The notes: generated by a model not told the origin, from the sequence alone. Counted from the first letter of the stretch, positions 1 to 13,085 are shown. The stretch: 64,000 nucleotides of DNA from Acanthacorydalis orientalis (GCA_034766995.1 CM068321.1:13951526-14015525), one strand, 5' to 3'. Numbers and translations: made by a program.

Positions 1-142
1 AGAAATTCGTGCGGTGCGTGCCGCCCGAGCGTCTTTGACGCGATGTATAAGCTGGTCTCATTATATGAAATTGAGACGTATAAAAGTAAATTGCTTTTTA
101 AGAAAAACGATTTTACGAGCAAGATGCTTTTGTGTTGCCGCT
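1..142 (+). other. possible partial exon at left edge
   Basis: The first 60 bases are over half G+C, far above the rest of the window. Two plus-strand frames stay open: frame 1 runs to a stop at 148-150 and frame 2 to a stop further on. Frame 3 stops at about 36. A perfect GTAAGT donor follows base 142. The minus strand is also open and would read a plausible TTACAG acceptor here, so the strand is not certain. The peptides are not recognised. It could be the edge of a coding exon, a UTR exon, or a G+C-rich island. Confidence 0.25.
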
Positions 143-436
143 GTAAGTAATAATTGAACGTTTTAATTAATTACCATTGAACCAACTGAATTAACTTCAG
201 AGTCGTCTAAAAGGAATGTTATTTCACTGTTCTGTAATGAAAATGATTTACTCGCACACTTATATCTTAATTAATAACAACTAACATTCGCTTAGTGAAA
301 TTTATATTTATTGTACAATGCAGAAAGCTGTTTCAATAAATCTTTATAATGATTCACGTACGACGTTTTATATATTTACACACAATCGAGATTTGAAAAT
401 TTCTCTTTTACATGAATCAGTATAATTCCATAAATA

Positions 437-441
<5 letters not shown>

Positions 442-507
<66 letters not shown>
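442..507. repeat. (TA)n microsatellite
   Basis: Perfect TA run of 66 bp, continuing on the right into CACATAC. Confidence 0.97.
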
Positions 508-513
<6 letters not shown>

Positions 514-795
514 CAAAATCAATGAAATGAAACTTACGTTTAATATTTAATACAAGACTATATTTAAAAAATAGTATTAACACTTAAACATCCGGTGTTG
601 TATTTTTGTCATGTTTCTGAACTACAGCTAAGCTCCTGGTATTGCATGTTTGTAATATGTAACATGATACCATTTCTGTGTCAGTATCTTTATCAATTGA
701 AAGTGTTATAAATTTGTTCTTACTATCCTTTGTTAATAAATGTCTGAGAATAATATTGTCTAGAACCTAATATTTTCTTTTTGTTTTAAATACAG

Positions 796-950
796 ATTCT
801 TGATTATTTGATGTGGGTTACCTGATCATCTCGCAACTATTTTAATAACACGAGCAGGCACCTCTCTTACTTGCTTGTGACTGAATGGTTAAGTTTCGGT
901 TCTACTTTAGTGCAGCGACAAACGACTAGGTTTCTTCCGAATATTTTGAG
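796..950 (+). other. possible non-coding (UTR or lncRNA) exon
   Basis: The stretch is preceded by a good acceptor, a T-rich tract ending in AAATACAG at 788-795. It is followed by GTAAGC at 951-956. All three forward frames contain stops, so it would be untranslated or belong to a non-coding RNA. Together with the donor at 143 it defines a 653-base putative intron. The only support is splice-site appearance. Confidence 0.2.
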
Positions 951-1357
951 GTAAGCTGTGACACGTTACAATACACGTTAACAACACACGTTAGTGCAAT
1001 CGTTTCAGTAATTTTGAAAGGCACTCCAAACCTAAGCTATTGTTGCTTCTGTACTACTGCACTGTACTGAATTTAAGCAAATCATAGGGAAAAATACTAA
1101 TCATATGTTGCTGTATTTATGGGTTGATAATATAATCATAATATTTCATTACAATTCGTTTCAACAAAGTGTTCATGCTTAAATTTTGATTTCCCTAATA
1201 TATTTTTATTTTAAAATTTTAATTTTTAAATTAACAAACAACTAAAAATTCTCTCCTTAGAAATTCCGGTTGTTTGAATAGGTCTATGAATTAAATAGCC
1301 AGCTGTTTAAGTGTTAAATATTTACAGTTAGAATATTTTTAAACTATATTAAGTTTA

Positions 1358-1361
<4 letters not shown>

Positions 1362-1391
<30 letters not shown>
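1362..1391. repeat. (TA)n microsatellite
   Basis: Perfect AT run of about 30 bp in A+T-rich spacer. Confidence 0.95.
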
Positions 1392-1394
<3 letters not shown>

Positions 1395-1634
1395 ATATAA
1401 ATACAGTAAAAATATTACTGTTATCTGATGTTTACGTACTTGCGTGTACACAGACAGCGCGTTAGTGCCATTGATTATTATGAACAATTTTTTTACACGT
1501 TTATGAATATACTAATTATAATGGAGTTTGAAAATAAACTTGACTTTATGGAAAATAGCTACATTTTCATTATGTTTAATGAAATACTATTTTTACATAC
1601 AAGTAATAAAAAATATATAAAAATAAATGCACAT

Positions 1635-1662
1635 TATATATATATATATATATATACATATA
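1635..1662. repeat. (TA)n microsatellite, short
   Basis: TA run with one CATA interruption near its right end. Confidence 0.9.
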
Positions 1663-2521
1663 AGCATTTATGAATTATAATTTGTATTACATTGAAAATT
1701 TACATATAAATAAAATACAGCATCGACGATGCTTTAAATAGTTTTAAGGTCAGGTTATAAATACTTAAATTTAATTTTCTAAATTTTGTTTAAATTTCGT
1801 CCTGTTCATAATTTATTCCGTCCATAATTCGTCCATATTTCACATTTTATGTTAGAGAACAAAAAGCACAGGATAATAATTCTATTAGTATAAACGTTAC
1901 TAAATGAAATACGTATATTAAAGGTTTGAAAAATTCATCCAGAGATATTAATGTTGCGTTATAAATATTTTATAATAATTTGATCGAATTTTTAAATTAG
2001 TAAATATACTTTTTATAGTGATAATTCGTTTTATCAAACATGAATTATTTAATAAATAAATAACACATTAAATAAAAAAAGCCCTTAATAATTGTACGGT
2101 ATAATAAAAGTACGATCGTGCTAGAATTAAAATAGAATTGAATTCATCTATAAAATTAATCATTTGTCATGAAAACTTTTTTATGTTACAAACTTCAATC
2201 TCTTCTCGCAACGTACGCAGTAAGTAAAACTTTACCCTTTATGTAAGTAAAGTTGTATTTTTTATACTCTGTAGTATATAAATTACCGGTTTTATGTAGA
2301 GCGTATGGTTTTGATATCAACAAGAAGTTTTTGTTATTAATAGTTTTGAGTTTAAGGAACCTATAAGGCTGACATTAATTTTTTAATTTTATTTTTCTGG
2401 CGTACACATATATACAATTATAGATTTATATTTATTTAATTATTACAAAGTAAATATGAAATAACTCACTGAAATATTTAAGGACATATAAAAATTAAAA
2501 TATAATTTTGTATGATTTTCA

Positions 2522-2524
<3 letters not shown>
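1663..2524. other. A+T-rich spacer
   Basis: No gene, RNA or TE signature seen. Many short poly-A and poly-T tracts. A GTAAGT word at 2219-2224 resembles a donor site but has no supporting exon. Confidence 0.6.

Positions 2525-2579
<55 letters not shown>
2525..2579. repeat. (TA)n microsatellite
   Basis: Perfect TA run of 55 bp. Confidence 0.97.
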
Positions 2580-2581
<2 letters not shown>

Positions 2582-2822
2582 GTATAGTATTAATTTGTTT
2601 GAAAATAATTATTTTGAGTACTTAATTATAAATTTTGTACACTGAACTTAAATATATATATAATTTTAATAAAAAAAATGAAATCAACTAAAAATATTGT
2701 TTTTGATGAAATACTTTTTATTACATAAATGAAATATTATCAATAAATTCCAAATAGCTAATAACTATATTTTTATAAGGCCTACTTTATGTAAACAAAA
2801 TTGTTTTTTTTCAAAATGAATT

Positions 2823-2825
<3 letters not shown>

Positions 2826-2865
<40 letters not shown>

Positions 2866-2870
2866 TATAT
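2826..2870. repeat. (TA)n / CATA microsatellite
   Basis: TA run of about 29 bp, then CACATATACATATAT. Confidence 0.95.
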
Positions 2871-2952
2871 GCATAAGGTTTGTAGGAAAATAACTGTGGT
2901 TTTTGTTATGAATTTGAAGGTCATAAACCGAAATTATTTTCTTATTGACCTA

Positions 2953-2956
<4 letters not shown>

Positions 2957-3045
<89 letters not shown>

Positions 3046-3095
3046 TATGTGTGTGAGTGTGTATGTATGTGTGTGCATGTGTGTTTATACACACA
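2957..3095. repeat. long (TA)n with TG-rich tail
   Basis: One of the longest pure TA runs in the window (2957-3042, 86 bp). It is followed by imperfect TG/TATG repeats to about 3095. Confidence 0.97.
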
Positions 3096-3225
3096 TTCTA
3101 TATACAACTTTTCTTTTATGAGACATAACAAAAAATACTTTTTAAACGAGCATATTTTTGTTGTTAAGAGCATGACAGTGCTCTGAATTCGTACATTATC
3201 GATGCTCATGATAATGAAAAAAGCG

Positions 3226-3245
3226 TCTGGTATGAAAATACCAGA
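3226..3245. other. perfect 8-bp stem, GAAA loop
   Basis: TCTGGTAT and ATACCAGA flank GAAA, giving a 20-base perfect hairpin. No surrounding gene gives it a role. Confidence 0.6.
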
Positions 3246-4070
3246 GAAATATTAGACCAATTTTTTTGTGAAAAACTAGAACTAGTATAGCTTATCATTT
3301 CTAATTTTTTCCATCTATTAAAACTTAAAGTACAAAAGCATGTTATTCGAAAACCTAATAAAAAAATTAATAGAAATATTACAGTTTTAAATAAATCATC
3401 AATTATTTTTCAAAATATTTTTTTAATACGTATTTACTAATGAGACCAAACATTCAATTTCGTTTTTAGTATTTATATTTTTTATTTTATATTTATATTT
3501 TTTTTTGTTTTTACCAATGATGCAAATTTCTTCAATACTAATATTATGTACGTGTATACTTACATGTTACTTCAAAATAATTAAATTACCAAAATATTTT
3601 CGTACAAAAATAATAAATAAGAAACTACAAATCATACTTCTGTTTTTACTAAATCAATTGCTTATTAATCATAGTTAGCATGCAATCTCTTTTTAATAAA
3701 AATATACCGTCTTAATAATAAAACAAATGTTTTTTTTAATAATGCCATCCATCTTCTGCACAAATGTCTGTCCGTCATCACTCCTGTCAAATCATTAATC
3801 ACAAAAAAATCTTTATATCGATAAGATAATAAGTTCTGCTGTATAAATATATTATGCCAGTACTATAGTTTATCTGCTCGATATGTCGATGATTATAAAT
3901 TAATGGTATATTCAGAATTATATATATATATAATGAGACTTGGAAATCGAAATTAAAACTGATAAAAAAAACAACTTCGAATAAAAGTGTGAGTCGTTTG
4001 TTAAAATGGCTCATGAGTCAATAAATTATAAATTTATTTAAATGGTTGGAATCAAACAAATACGTTCGAC
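3246..4070. other. A+T-rich spacer
   Basis: No gene recognised. An ATTT-rich low-complexity stretch lies near 3468-3505 and a short TA run at 3919-3932. Confidence 0.6.
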
Positions 4071-4480
4071 GAAAAATTCAAAACAATAGCGTCAAAATGT
4101 CACGGTTAGATGTTCAATTTAGCGTCAGCAATGGTAGCGTTGCGAATGATTGAAACAATATTCTGACTGATTGATTGATATCGAGGGGTGACTATGGCAG
4201 TTAATATGGCGGCTAATAACTAATTACTTCAGTGCAATGTGACGTAGGCGCGCTATTGCGTGACGTCCGTCTGTAAAATGGCGTACATACTATTGAATAC
4301 ATGAACACACAACTATCTATATAAATGTATGTATATATATATATATATATACATACACAATTGTGTATATATATATATATACAAAACGTTCCGACTATCT
4401 TTACATGTGTGTGTATGTACATAGAGTTGATTGTGGAAGCGCCGGGTAATGCATCAACGGTATGATTCATGATTTAATTA
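4070..4480. promoter_or_regulatory. G+C-richer island with YY1-like and CRE-like motifs
   Basis: Visible motifs are ATGGC at 4194-4198, AATATGGCGGC at 4203-4213 (a good YY1/Pho match), TGACGT at 4240-4245 and 4261-4266 (21 bp apart, half-CREs), and AAAATGGCG at 4275-4283. More CpGs are present than in flanking DNA. No coding frame stands out. A promoter, enhancer or Polycomb-type element is inferred from motifs only. Confidence 0.35.
4326..4381. repeat. paired TA runs around an ACACAATTGTGT core
   Basis: Two TA runs (about 4332-4351 and 4366-4381) flank CATACACAATTGTGT, making an imperfect palindrome. Confidence 0.9.
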
Positions 4481-5179
4481 TTGGATTACCTATGCATTAC
4501 AAATAGGTGCGACTGGAGGTGCCTTCATACGCGTTTCTGATACGTTATAATATAAATTTGTTGACAGAAACAACAAATGTGACATTAATAATATTGTAAT
4601 TAATGTACTGACTAATTTTGATACCACATGTAAATATTTCAATTTAATATAGTTTCAATATATATTGTTTTCTAGATAAACGTGTAACTGTTTATAACAG
4701 TGATATGTTTCAAAGGTGATACGAAATGAATGAAATAATAGCACCGTTGCATGATCGAGTGTGAAACTGTTGTTCTCTATATATTTTAATACTATTTCAC
4801 TCAATTTTCTAGCATAAAATTATACAAGAAAATAACTGGTACACTTTTTAACGGTTTTTACTAATGATTGATTGATCATTGATTTTAATGTCATATATTA
4901 ACATGCAAAAAACATAGATGGTATTTAATATTGACATTTTAATGATTATGTATTTTTCATTTATTATACTAAAAATTATTTAATAAAAAGTAAAAAGTTT
5001 CTTGTTATAAGGTATATATTACAAGTACAAGATTTTATTATTAAATAAATTTGAATTACTATTTTTGTACAACTAAAATCTCCGATGAAAAAGATTTGGA
5101 AGAGAAATTTCAGTACCAAATAACAAAACGCAATTATACTTAGTTTTATGAATACATAGGACAAATGATAATGTTACCG

Positions 5180-5184
5180 ATATA

Positions 5185-5227
<43 letters not shown>
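5180..5227. repeat. (TA)n microsatellite
   Basis: TA run of about 48 bp with one TTTA interruption near its start. Confidence 0.95.
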
Positions 5228-5229
<2 letters not shown>

Positions 5230-5479
5230 GTGCGTTAGTTTTCTCAGACCATATTTTATATAAGTTTTATACACAGAAATAAAATTATTTATTTCCCGTT
5301 AACTGACTCTAATTAATAATGATATATAAAGTTCATTAGTACATCTTAGTTCTCCGGGTATATATTTTTTGACTACTTTTAATATTTAATTCCGATAGAA
5401 TGACAGGTTTTCGTAGAATAAATAAGATGATAGTTCTACATACATATATGAGGTAGCCAAAAATACTGGAGAAAATACT

Positions 5480-5530
5480 TATGGACAATTATTGAAAATT
5501 TTGATATTAGAAGGAAATAAGAATATTAAT
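5480..5530 (+). repeat. dispersed repeat family, weak copy
   Basis: Contains CAATTATTGAAAATTTTGAT, matching the centre of the family copies near 14.1, 16.8 and 30.6 kb. It is short and diverged. Confidence 0.3.
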
Positions 5531-5897
5531 TAATGTATTAAATTTAACACAAATTTCACTTATATTTGATAAATTTAAATTGTCGTTATCTATATATATA
5601 TGTATTATGTAATAATTTTTTTAGGATGTAGAACACAAAATTCTTATATGAACCTAAATTTATTCATAATAATATAAGTCTGTAAATTTTCTCTCTATTC
5701 ATATATATTCTCATTTAAAAATAGGTTGACTTCATCACCATTTTAAAAAGAATAATTATAAGAAAAAATGATAAATATATCATGAATTTTTTAGATAGTA
5801 GTAACAACCTGTTATATAAGTAATTTTTGGAAGATTCAAATTAAGTTTTGAATTAGTTTCTACTATAATATTGCCAAAATTACTAACTAGCAAAGTT

Positions 5898-5918
5898 TAT
5901 ATATATATATATATATAT
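5898..5918. repeat. (TA)n microsatellite, short
   Basis: TA run of about 21 bp. Confidence 0.9.
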
Positions 5919-6310
5919 GAAATTCAGATTAAAATTACTACATAGACATATAATCCCGAAAGTGATGCTTTATTGAGACAAAAATAAAATCAAATGGTAG
6001 CATTAATTTTTTATACATTTTAATCGACATTTTTGATATTGAAAGTCGCTTTTAGTTTTATGAAATAACTTATTTATAGTATATTTACTCTTGATTAATG
6101 TCAGTTTTTATTTTTTTCTGAATCATATGATCTCTTATAAGTTTCGAAAAAATCAATGAAAGACTTGAATCATGCCTACTATCATACAATGAATCATAAT
6201 AAACAAGATACAATCTTGAATGAATCAGACAACCTACACTGTAGCATATACAAAATAAGTAAATGAATCATACTTCTTGATTGTATGTATATAATTGTGT
6301 ATGTGTATCA

Positions 6311-6344
6311 ATATACATATATATATATATACATACATACATAT
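6311..6344. repeat. TA/CATA microsatellite
   Basis: TA run followed by about three CATA units. Confidence 0.9.
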
Positions 6345-6729
6345 GATGTACTAAAAATCTAAATATTTATGAAGAATCGTTTAATGTGAAAATATGACGA
6401 AGAATATCGTTTTATTGATATTTTCATATAAAAAAGGTGACACATTTTTAGATGTCATTCTTCTTATTAATAATAAAACCCATATTTCTAGTCACTTTGT
6501 TCGCAACATGGCCGTCTTCCGTTATCTAGCAAGTGTGGTGTATAAGGAAATTTTCACAATGGATAGGTTTCAAGTTTAAGTTTCGTTCTTAGGTATTTTT
6601 TATGTTTAAATATTATTTTGTACAAAAATAAACAGTTTTTCTATGTTTCTCTCTATTTTTCCGTCAATTTTGACTGGGTGTATACTAGTTTTGTAATAGT
6701 ATGAAATATTAAACTTTACTCTCCTTCTG

Positions 6730-6731
<2 letters not shown>

Positions 6732-6782
<51 letters not shown>
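6732..6782. repeat. (TA)n microsatellite
   Basis: Perfect TA run of 51 bp. Confidence 0.97.
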
Positions 6783-6785
<3 letters not shown>

Positions 6786-8270
6786 ATCGATTATATTTGT
6801 GAATTTAATGTATTAGATTGTTTTATACAAAAGAGTTCAATTGTTTAATATATGATATTTTAAATGTAAGTTTATAAATTATTCTTTTCCTTCATAAAAT
6901 GAAAAACAGTCGATTTTACTAATATTTTATTTACACGAACAAATAAGATTGTTTGCTTCTCCAATATTTTATTCTGGATTCTTTCTGAAACAAAATAACT
7001 GATAACAGTATTTTCCAAAAGATCTATTTTTAACAGTTTGAACATTTCAACAAGACATACAGAAATATTACTCAACAGATTTAAAAAAAAAATCAAACAA
7101 GTTGTAACAAAACTAAAAAGAATATTATAATAAATCCAATATACAATTATAGTTAACAAAGAAAATAAATAAATGTCGACTTTCTACAAATATGCAAATT
7201 GGAATAACCTTCATCAATTATATTTTTTTGATAAAGTTATATACTGAATTGACTAAATAATTAATGAACTTCACATATTCATTAAACGCTAAAAAATATA
7301 CGTATTATTAACCGAAATGGAAAAAAAACGTAGACGAAATATATATGTGTTTATGATGAGAAATAGGTAGGGCAAGGTGACATTTATGACTGATTATCTT
7401 AGCATGGGGGCTACATGAAGGGTGTGTAATATTACAATATTGAGGCATGGTTAACAATGTTGAACACGCAACAGATTAAGAATATCAGTACATTCGTAAT
7501 TTAGTTTTAATGTTTTCGTCGATATGTTAAAAATGCGATGTGGAAATATGCGAGTTTATATTCATTACACTTCTATATTTTCTAGAAGAAGCGCTAAAAA
7601 AATACCATATTACTATGAAATATATCATGAGATATTTTATATTTATTTATAGATTATCGTAATAAATATTAAAGCTTTATAATCAATTAATTTGAAAAAA
7701 ATATTACTTCAAAAATATATCATTACTGACAAACCAATAAACAATTTTGCAACTTATTAATTTCAAATACAGGTAGTTTACGATATTACTTCACTATATC
7801 TTTTTAGTTTCTGTATTATGCAATATATAAAATATTAGATAAAGTTCTATATAGAATAACGATTTCAATTCATCATAGTTTTTGTTTGGGAAAAATCAAA
7901 CAAAATGAAGAATCAATTGAAATATGATATTACAATATATCGTGTAATAGCGTTGTGGATAAGAAATAACGTGTAATGAAATGTTATATAATAGATATAT
8001 AATAAAAAAGAGTTATTGGCTAACTTCGAAAATTTAATATTAAAATTATAGTGGAACTAGCGTTGTAGTGGAATTTATTTGACATCAACTTTTAACATTT
8101 ATTATTATTTTCTATAATCTTTAAAATATGTTTTCTTATATAAATTGTATTATTTTGTAGAAAGCTACCTTAATTTTTAAAACAAATTTAAAAAATATAT
8201 TTACTATCTAATAATACTTTAATGATTTATAAAACAAAATATTTAGGTATTCTAGGTATTCTATTCTATT
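6783..8270. other. A+T-rich spacer
   Basis: About 1.5 kb with no sizeable microsatellite. A minus-strand open frame at 6872-7159 (95 codons) has A+T-driven composition (Ile, Leu, Phe, Lys, Asn) and no recognisable domain. I treat it as chance. Confidence 0.55.
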
Positions 8271-8273
8271 ATT

Positions 8274-8297
8274 ACTATATATATATATATGTGTGTA

Positions 8298-8344
<47 letters not shown>

Positions 8345-8420
8345 GTATGTATATATGTGTATATATATATATATGTATATATATATGTATATATATATGT
8401 ATATATGTATATATATATAA
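8274..8420. repeat. compound TA/TG/GTAT microsatellite
   Basis: About 147 bp of TA with scattered TGTG, GTAT and one CATA variant. Reads as Ile-Tyr-Val peptides on both strands, which is a repeat artefact. Confidence 0.97.
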
Positions 8421-8444
8421 TTCCGGCACTGCATTAATTTTCAG

Positions 8445-8504
8445 GAATTAATTTTTCATTTACTCCACAAACCACAGGTTTTTCTGAATTTTCTGTTGTT
8501 GTCG

Positions 8505-8505
<1 letters not shown>
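8445..8505 (-). repeat. dispersed repeat family, copy A left arm
   Basis: The reverse complement contains GAAAAACCTGTGGTTTGTGG, comparable to the 'GTGGTTTATAAGG' segment of other copies. It forms a head-to-head inverted pair with the arm that follows. Weak. Confidence 0.35.
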
Positions 8506-8729
<224 letters not shown>

Positions 8730-8831
8730 TTGTTTTATAAATTATTAAATTATAAAGTATATGAATTAATAGTAAATATATTTTTTAAATTTATTTTAAA
8801 AATAAACTAAGCTTTTCACAAAATAATACAA

Positions 8832-8867
8832 TTTATATATATATGTACGTATTAAAAATAATATATT

Positions 8868-8898
<31 letters not shown>

Positions 8899-8911
8899 TA
8901 AAATAATGTTA

Positions 8912-8961
<50 letters not shown>
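8832..8961. repeat. clustered short TA runs
   Basis: TA runs at about 8832-8844, 8868-8898 and 8916-8961, with short A+T-rich spacers between them. Confidence 0.93.
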
Positions 8962-8965
<4 letters not shown>

Positions 8966-9081
8966 TGATAGATGTTACACACTCGTTTTAGAGTCTCTAA
9001 CATTTAAGAAGATATAGTTGTCGAAACTAGTAATGGAAAACAGACATTCAGTCAATTCAAAAGAATGAAAATTGCCAGGAT

Positions 9082-9146
<65 letters not shown>

Positions 9147-9178
9147 TATATATATAATATATACATATATATATATAT
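9082..9178. repeat. (CA)n(TA)n compound microsatellite
   Basis: CA repeat 9082-9094, TA run to about 9137, then two AATATATACATA variant units and a further TA run. Confidence 0.96.
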
Positions 9179-9501
9179 TTCCATAATCCAGTTCTATATA
9201 AATATGTTTTCTTTATAATGAAACTTTTCAAGTATAAATAATCTCGAAACTTCAAAATAACAAAATTACAAAATTATGGTTTTATTAACAAGTTATTAAC
9301 AAAGTTACGGTTTCAGAATTTAATCTAAAACGAATTAAATAGATCTCAACATTATTGATAAAAAATAATGAATCTAAAAAAAGTGAAATATTGACTCATA
9401 TACAGGCTTTTAAAATACTGTAAAAAGTGGGATTTGAATAAGATAAAATATGAAAGAAGATGAAATTATATGTTAGAAAAAAAGGCAGGACGTTACATTA
9501 C

Positions 9502-9514
9502 ATCTATCTATCTA

Positions 9515-9582
<68 letters not shown>

Positions 9583-9589
9583 TATATAG
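9502..9589. repeat. (CTAT)n(TA)n compound microsatellite
   Basis: About four CTAT units at 9502-9518 run into a TA tract interrupted by one GTA. Confidence 0.96.
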
Positions 9590-10116
9590 AATATACACAT
9601 AATTATGTGTATGTTCATGAATATAAATTTTCTGTTATCATACGAGTATAAACATTGAACGAATGCCAAGAATTGTCTTAATATTTTTGTTCACTATTAA
9701 AAAAAATTACAGAACTGATGTACTTTTAACATAGATATATTATCTTGAAATTAGTTTTCTTTAATTTCTCATAAATATATTTACAATTTAACGATGCTGT
9801 ATTTATGATTGTATGATAAAAAATTAATGGACTTGCGTGATATAATCATGGAAAAAATTCATAGGACAAGATATAATTAATGTCGAAATAATAGTACAAC
9901 AAACTTTTACTTGTAATGTTATTAATGTATTTTCCAATAATAAGTTGTCAAATACATAACGTATAAATGACATTGATTATTTTATCTGTAGTGTTACAGA
10001 TAATATTCTACTAATATAAAAGAAATACATTTCAATGTGTAATCATTTCTATTGAAGATAGTGTTTGGATGGAAATAATTAGATTAAAATATTCATTTAA
10101 AAACGATAAAATTATA

Positions 10117-10119
<3 letters not shown>

Positions 10120-10164
<45 letters not shown>

Positions 10165-10181
10165 CATATGTGTGTGTGTGC
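10120..10181. repeat. (TA)n(CATA)(TG)n microsatellite
   Basis: TA run 10120-10160, then CATACATA and TGTGTGTGTG. Confidence 0.96.
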
Positions 10182-10508
10182 ACTTGTAAGTTTAATTTCT
10201 AAAATATCTAAAAGCTGTAATATTTAAATTATTCATGTTCAATGTTCTCGTAAATACTTTTTTCCATCATTTGAAAAGTTTCAAGATATAAAATATCATT
10301 TGAGTTGATATACATGAAGTTTATAAATGACAGTTTCATCTAAGTTTATTTTCAAGAAAATTATGTCTATAAAACGTATGGTTATGAATTATTTATGTGT
10401 GTATTAAAACGAAGTAAACTTATTATCAACAGTAACATTCTCTACAATTGTAATATTTCGGTAATGAATAAGTAATATTAATATTGAAAAATCGTTAGTA
10501 TTGTATAC

Positions 10509-10512
<4 letters not shown>

Positions 10513-10553
<41 letters not shown>
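10513..10553. repeat. (TA)n microsatellite
   Basis: Perfect TA run of about 41 bp. Confidence 0.96.
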
Positions 10554-10555
<2 letters not shown>

Positions 10556-10599
10556 AGTATATAAGTATATATGTGTTATGAAGAAAATTAATGACAATC

Positions 10600-10830
10600 A
10601 AAGCTCAACAAGTGTCCAATACAACCACTTTCTTAAGGAAAGATGCCATAGTTCATAAGCTCAGATTCAAACTTATTATCCATTGGTCAATAGGACGTCA
10701 CGTTAACGATTAGTGTCGGCCCTTTCAGGACTTACCGTTATTAGCTGTCTTATTGAGCATTTACTTAATATTAACTCAAAAAGATTAAATAACATGCGAT
10801 ATTTAACATCACGTTGTACAGTTTCTTGCT
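10600..10830. promoter_or_regulatory. G+C-richer island with CCAAT and CRE motifs
   Basis: ATTGG (inverted CCAAT) lies at 10682-10686. GACGTCAC lies at 10694-10701, eight bases downstream. The same GACGTCAC word recurs in the 41.6 kb island. No open frame of note. The regulatory role is inferred from motif content only. Confidence 0.3.
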
Positions 10831-12760
10831 TAGTGAATACATAGCAGAGTTAGAATATAATGTTAAATTCTTTATTAAATAAATTCTGGATTAAGTCAAC
10901 AAAAAATTATACATATTTATTTTTTTAAAAAAAATATATTACAGTAAGATTTAAAAAAATAATTAATTATTTTCTTACCACATTATGCCACAATTTGTTT
11001 TATAATATATTATTTAATAATTTACTTTTACATTTTTGTTCACAATCAGAAATTGTATTGTTTTAATAAAATTTTATTTAATATTAATTTTTATGCTGAG
11101 AAAATGAATGTTGAGGTATAATCCAATAAATGTATAATAATATGATTCATGGGTGATTTTTATTATACATCTATACATAAATGACGATTCATCAATCTTT
11201 AATTAAAATCAATTCCGTATTTAAAGCTAAGTTGTTAAAAAAATAAGAAATCGTACGAATTTAAAATATATTGTAATAAAATTATACTAGGATCATAGTA
11301 ACAATATTATAAAGGGAATATTCATATATTGAAATGTAATAGAAAATTGAGATTGAAGTAGTTGTCTGGTACTAAATCATTCATCAGCGGTATCGCATTT
11401 CTAGTTGTAACTGTGATTAAGCACCATTTTATTGTACAACATGTTTGTTGTCTGCTAATGTACATTATGTATGTGTTTGTATCTGTTTAAGAAATGTTTT
11501 GTTTGAGTTTATGAATATTTATGTTATATCAGGCATATATGAGATTTCATAGTAGTGTTTGTTGCAGCCTGATAATAATCACATTTATATTATGATTCAA
11601 TCAGGTTAACTTCTCTCTGCTATACTAAATCGATCACTGTTTCCCCGTATATTCTATTTTTATTATCTATTTCCTCTATAATCATACGTGAGACATATTA
11701 AAAATTTATTTTAATCTATTCAAATCAAATAATATGTTTTTACTGTCTTTTATATTGCCTTTTATACATGATATAAATGAATGAAAATATATTTTCGTTT
11801 TAAAAAATCATATATTCGATATTATTAATAATATGTAAATTTTTAAAATGCGTCATAACATTAAGGACAAATTATATAATAAAAAATAAAATTAAATCAT
11901 CCTGTAAATATATAAAAATAATAATAATATATTGAACAAACAAATAAATACAAATAGCGGTGATTATTTTAAATCCTAAATGATAAACCACGTCCTATTT
12001 AAAAATATATATAATTAGAAAATACATGAATATCAAAATTAGTCTTCAACATCTATCTGAGGAAATCACTCGTGTCGAAAGTAATAGTAGAGAACAAGAA
12101 CATAGTTGGATCAAAGAGATGAAAACAAAGAAGATAATCTTATTTGTCAATATATTTAAATTATGTTTATTCTTTTCTAAAAACTAGTTTGAGATAGGAG
12201 TAAAAATTAATTATTTATGAATCTACATGACAAATATAAAATAAATGAAAAGGAAATAATAAATAATTTCAGAATTCAAATTTAATATTATTAACATATG
12301 TTGTTTGGTTTTTGTATTTTGATATTTAATCTTATCAAATCAATACTTACTTAATTTATCATCATAACAACCACTTTCATTGTACTCACATTTAAATATC
12401 ACATTTTATTATTCTCGAGCACATTTCCTTCATATATTTAAATTACTCTCATTTTTAAATACTCTCATTTTGGTCTTGTGACAAATAACGATAATAATAC
12501 AGTTTGAATGAGTAATTTTAAATTTATAATCTTGAAATTTATTTTAAATTGCCACAATTGATATTTAACTTCACTAAATGTTTACAACAATGCACGGATA
12601 TACTAAAAGTATTTAGAAAAGAGAGTCATTACATTCTTACACATTATGAAACTGTGTACTACCCAAAAGGTTAAATATTTGATTAAAATTTGTAAGAAAA
12701 ATTTGTAAAAAATGAAACTGTAAAAATAGTAAATATTTGGTTTTTTTTTGACATTGTTTG
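10831..12760. other. A+T-rich spacer
   Basis: About 1.9 kb of low-complexity A+T-rich DNA without sizeable microsatellites or recognisable genes. Confidence 0.6.
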
Positions 12761-12769
12761 TGTTTGTCT

Positions 12770-12985
12770 GATATTGTTACTTTTCTCAGTATTCTTGACG
12801 TGAGTTGTCGAGCCTTGGGATTAAATCCCTATTATCTAGACTTTAACTTGAATTTTTAGCAATCTTGCTGTTTAACTGTGTCATATCTTGACTTTCTCGC
12901 TAGGAAAATTTTCAAAAAACCTAGTTGACCTGTCTCTACGACTGAAGGTCACCCTCCCCCTTCCCGTTGCAGTAAATACTGGGTT
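12770..12985. other. G+C-richer island with a GGGATTAAATCCC palindrome
   Basis: The 13-bp palindrome lies at 12817-12829. The right part holds a C-rich tract followed by GTTGCAG. All frames are short. Could be a regulatory patch or a decayed repeat. Confidence 0.3.
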
Positions 12986-13085
12986 AACAATGAATACTTA
13001 TTACAATATTTATAAATTATTATTTTTTTACATAATGTGTTTTTAAAACTTGAGTACTATATAAATTATAACAAATATACCATTT

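Noticed and set aside
6872..7159. 95-codon minus-strand frame with hydrophobic segments
   Set aside because: Base composition is the same as the surrounding spacer and the residues are those expected of A+T-rich DNA. No motif, start context or splice context.
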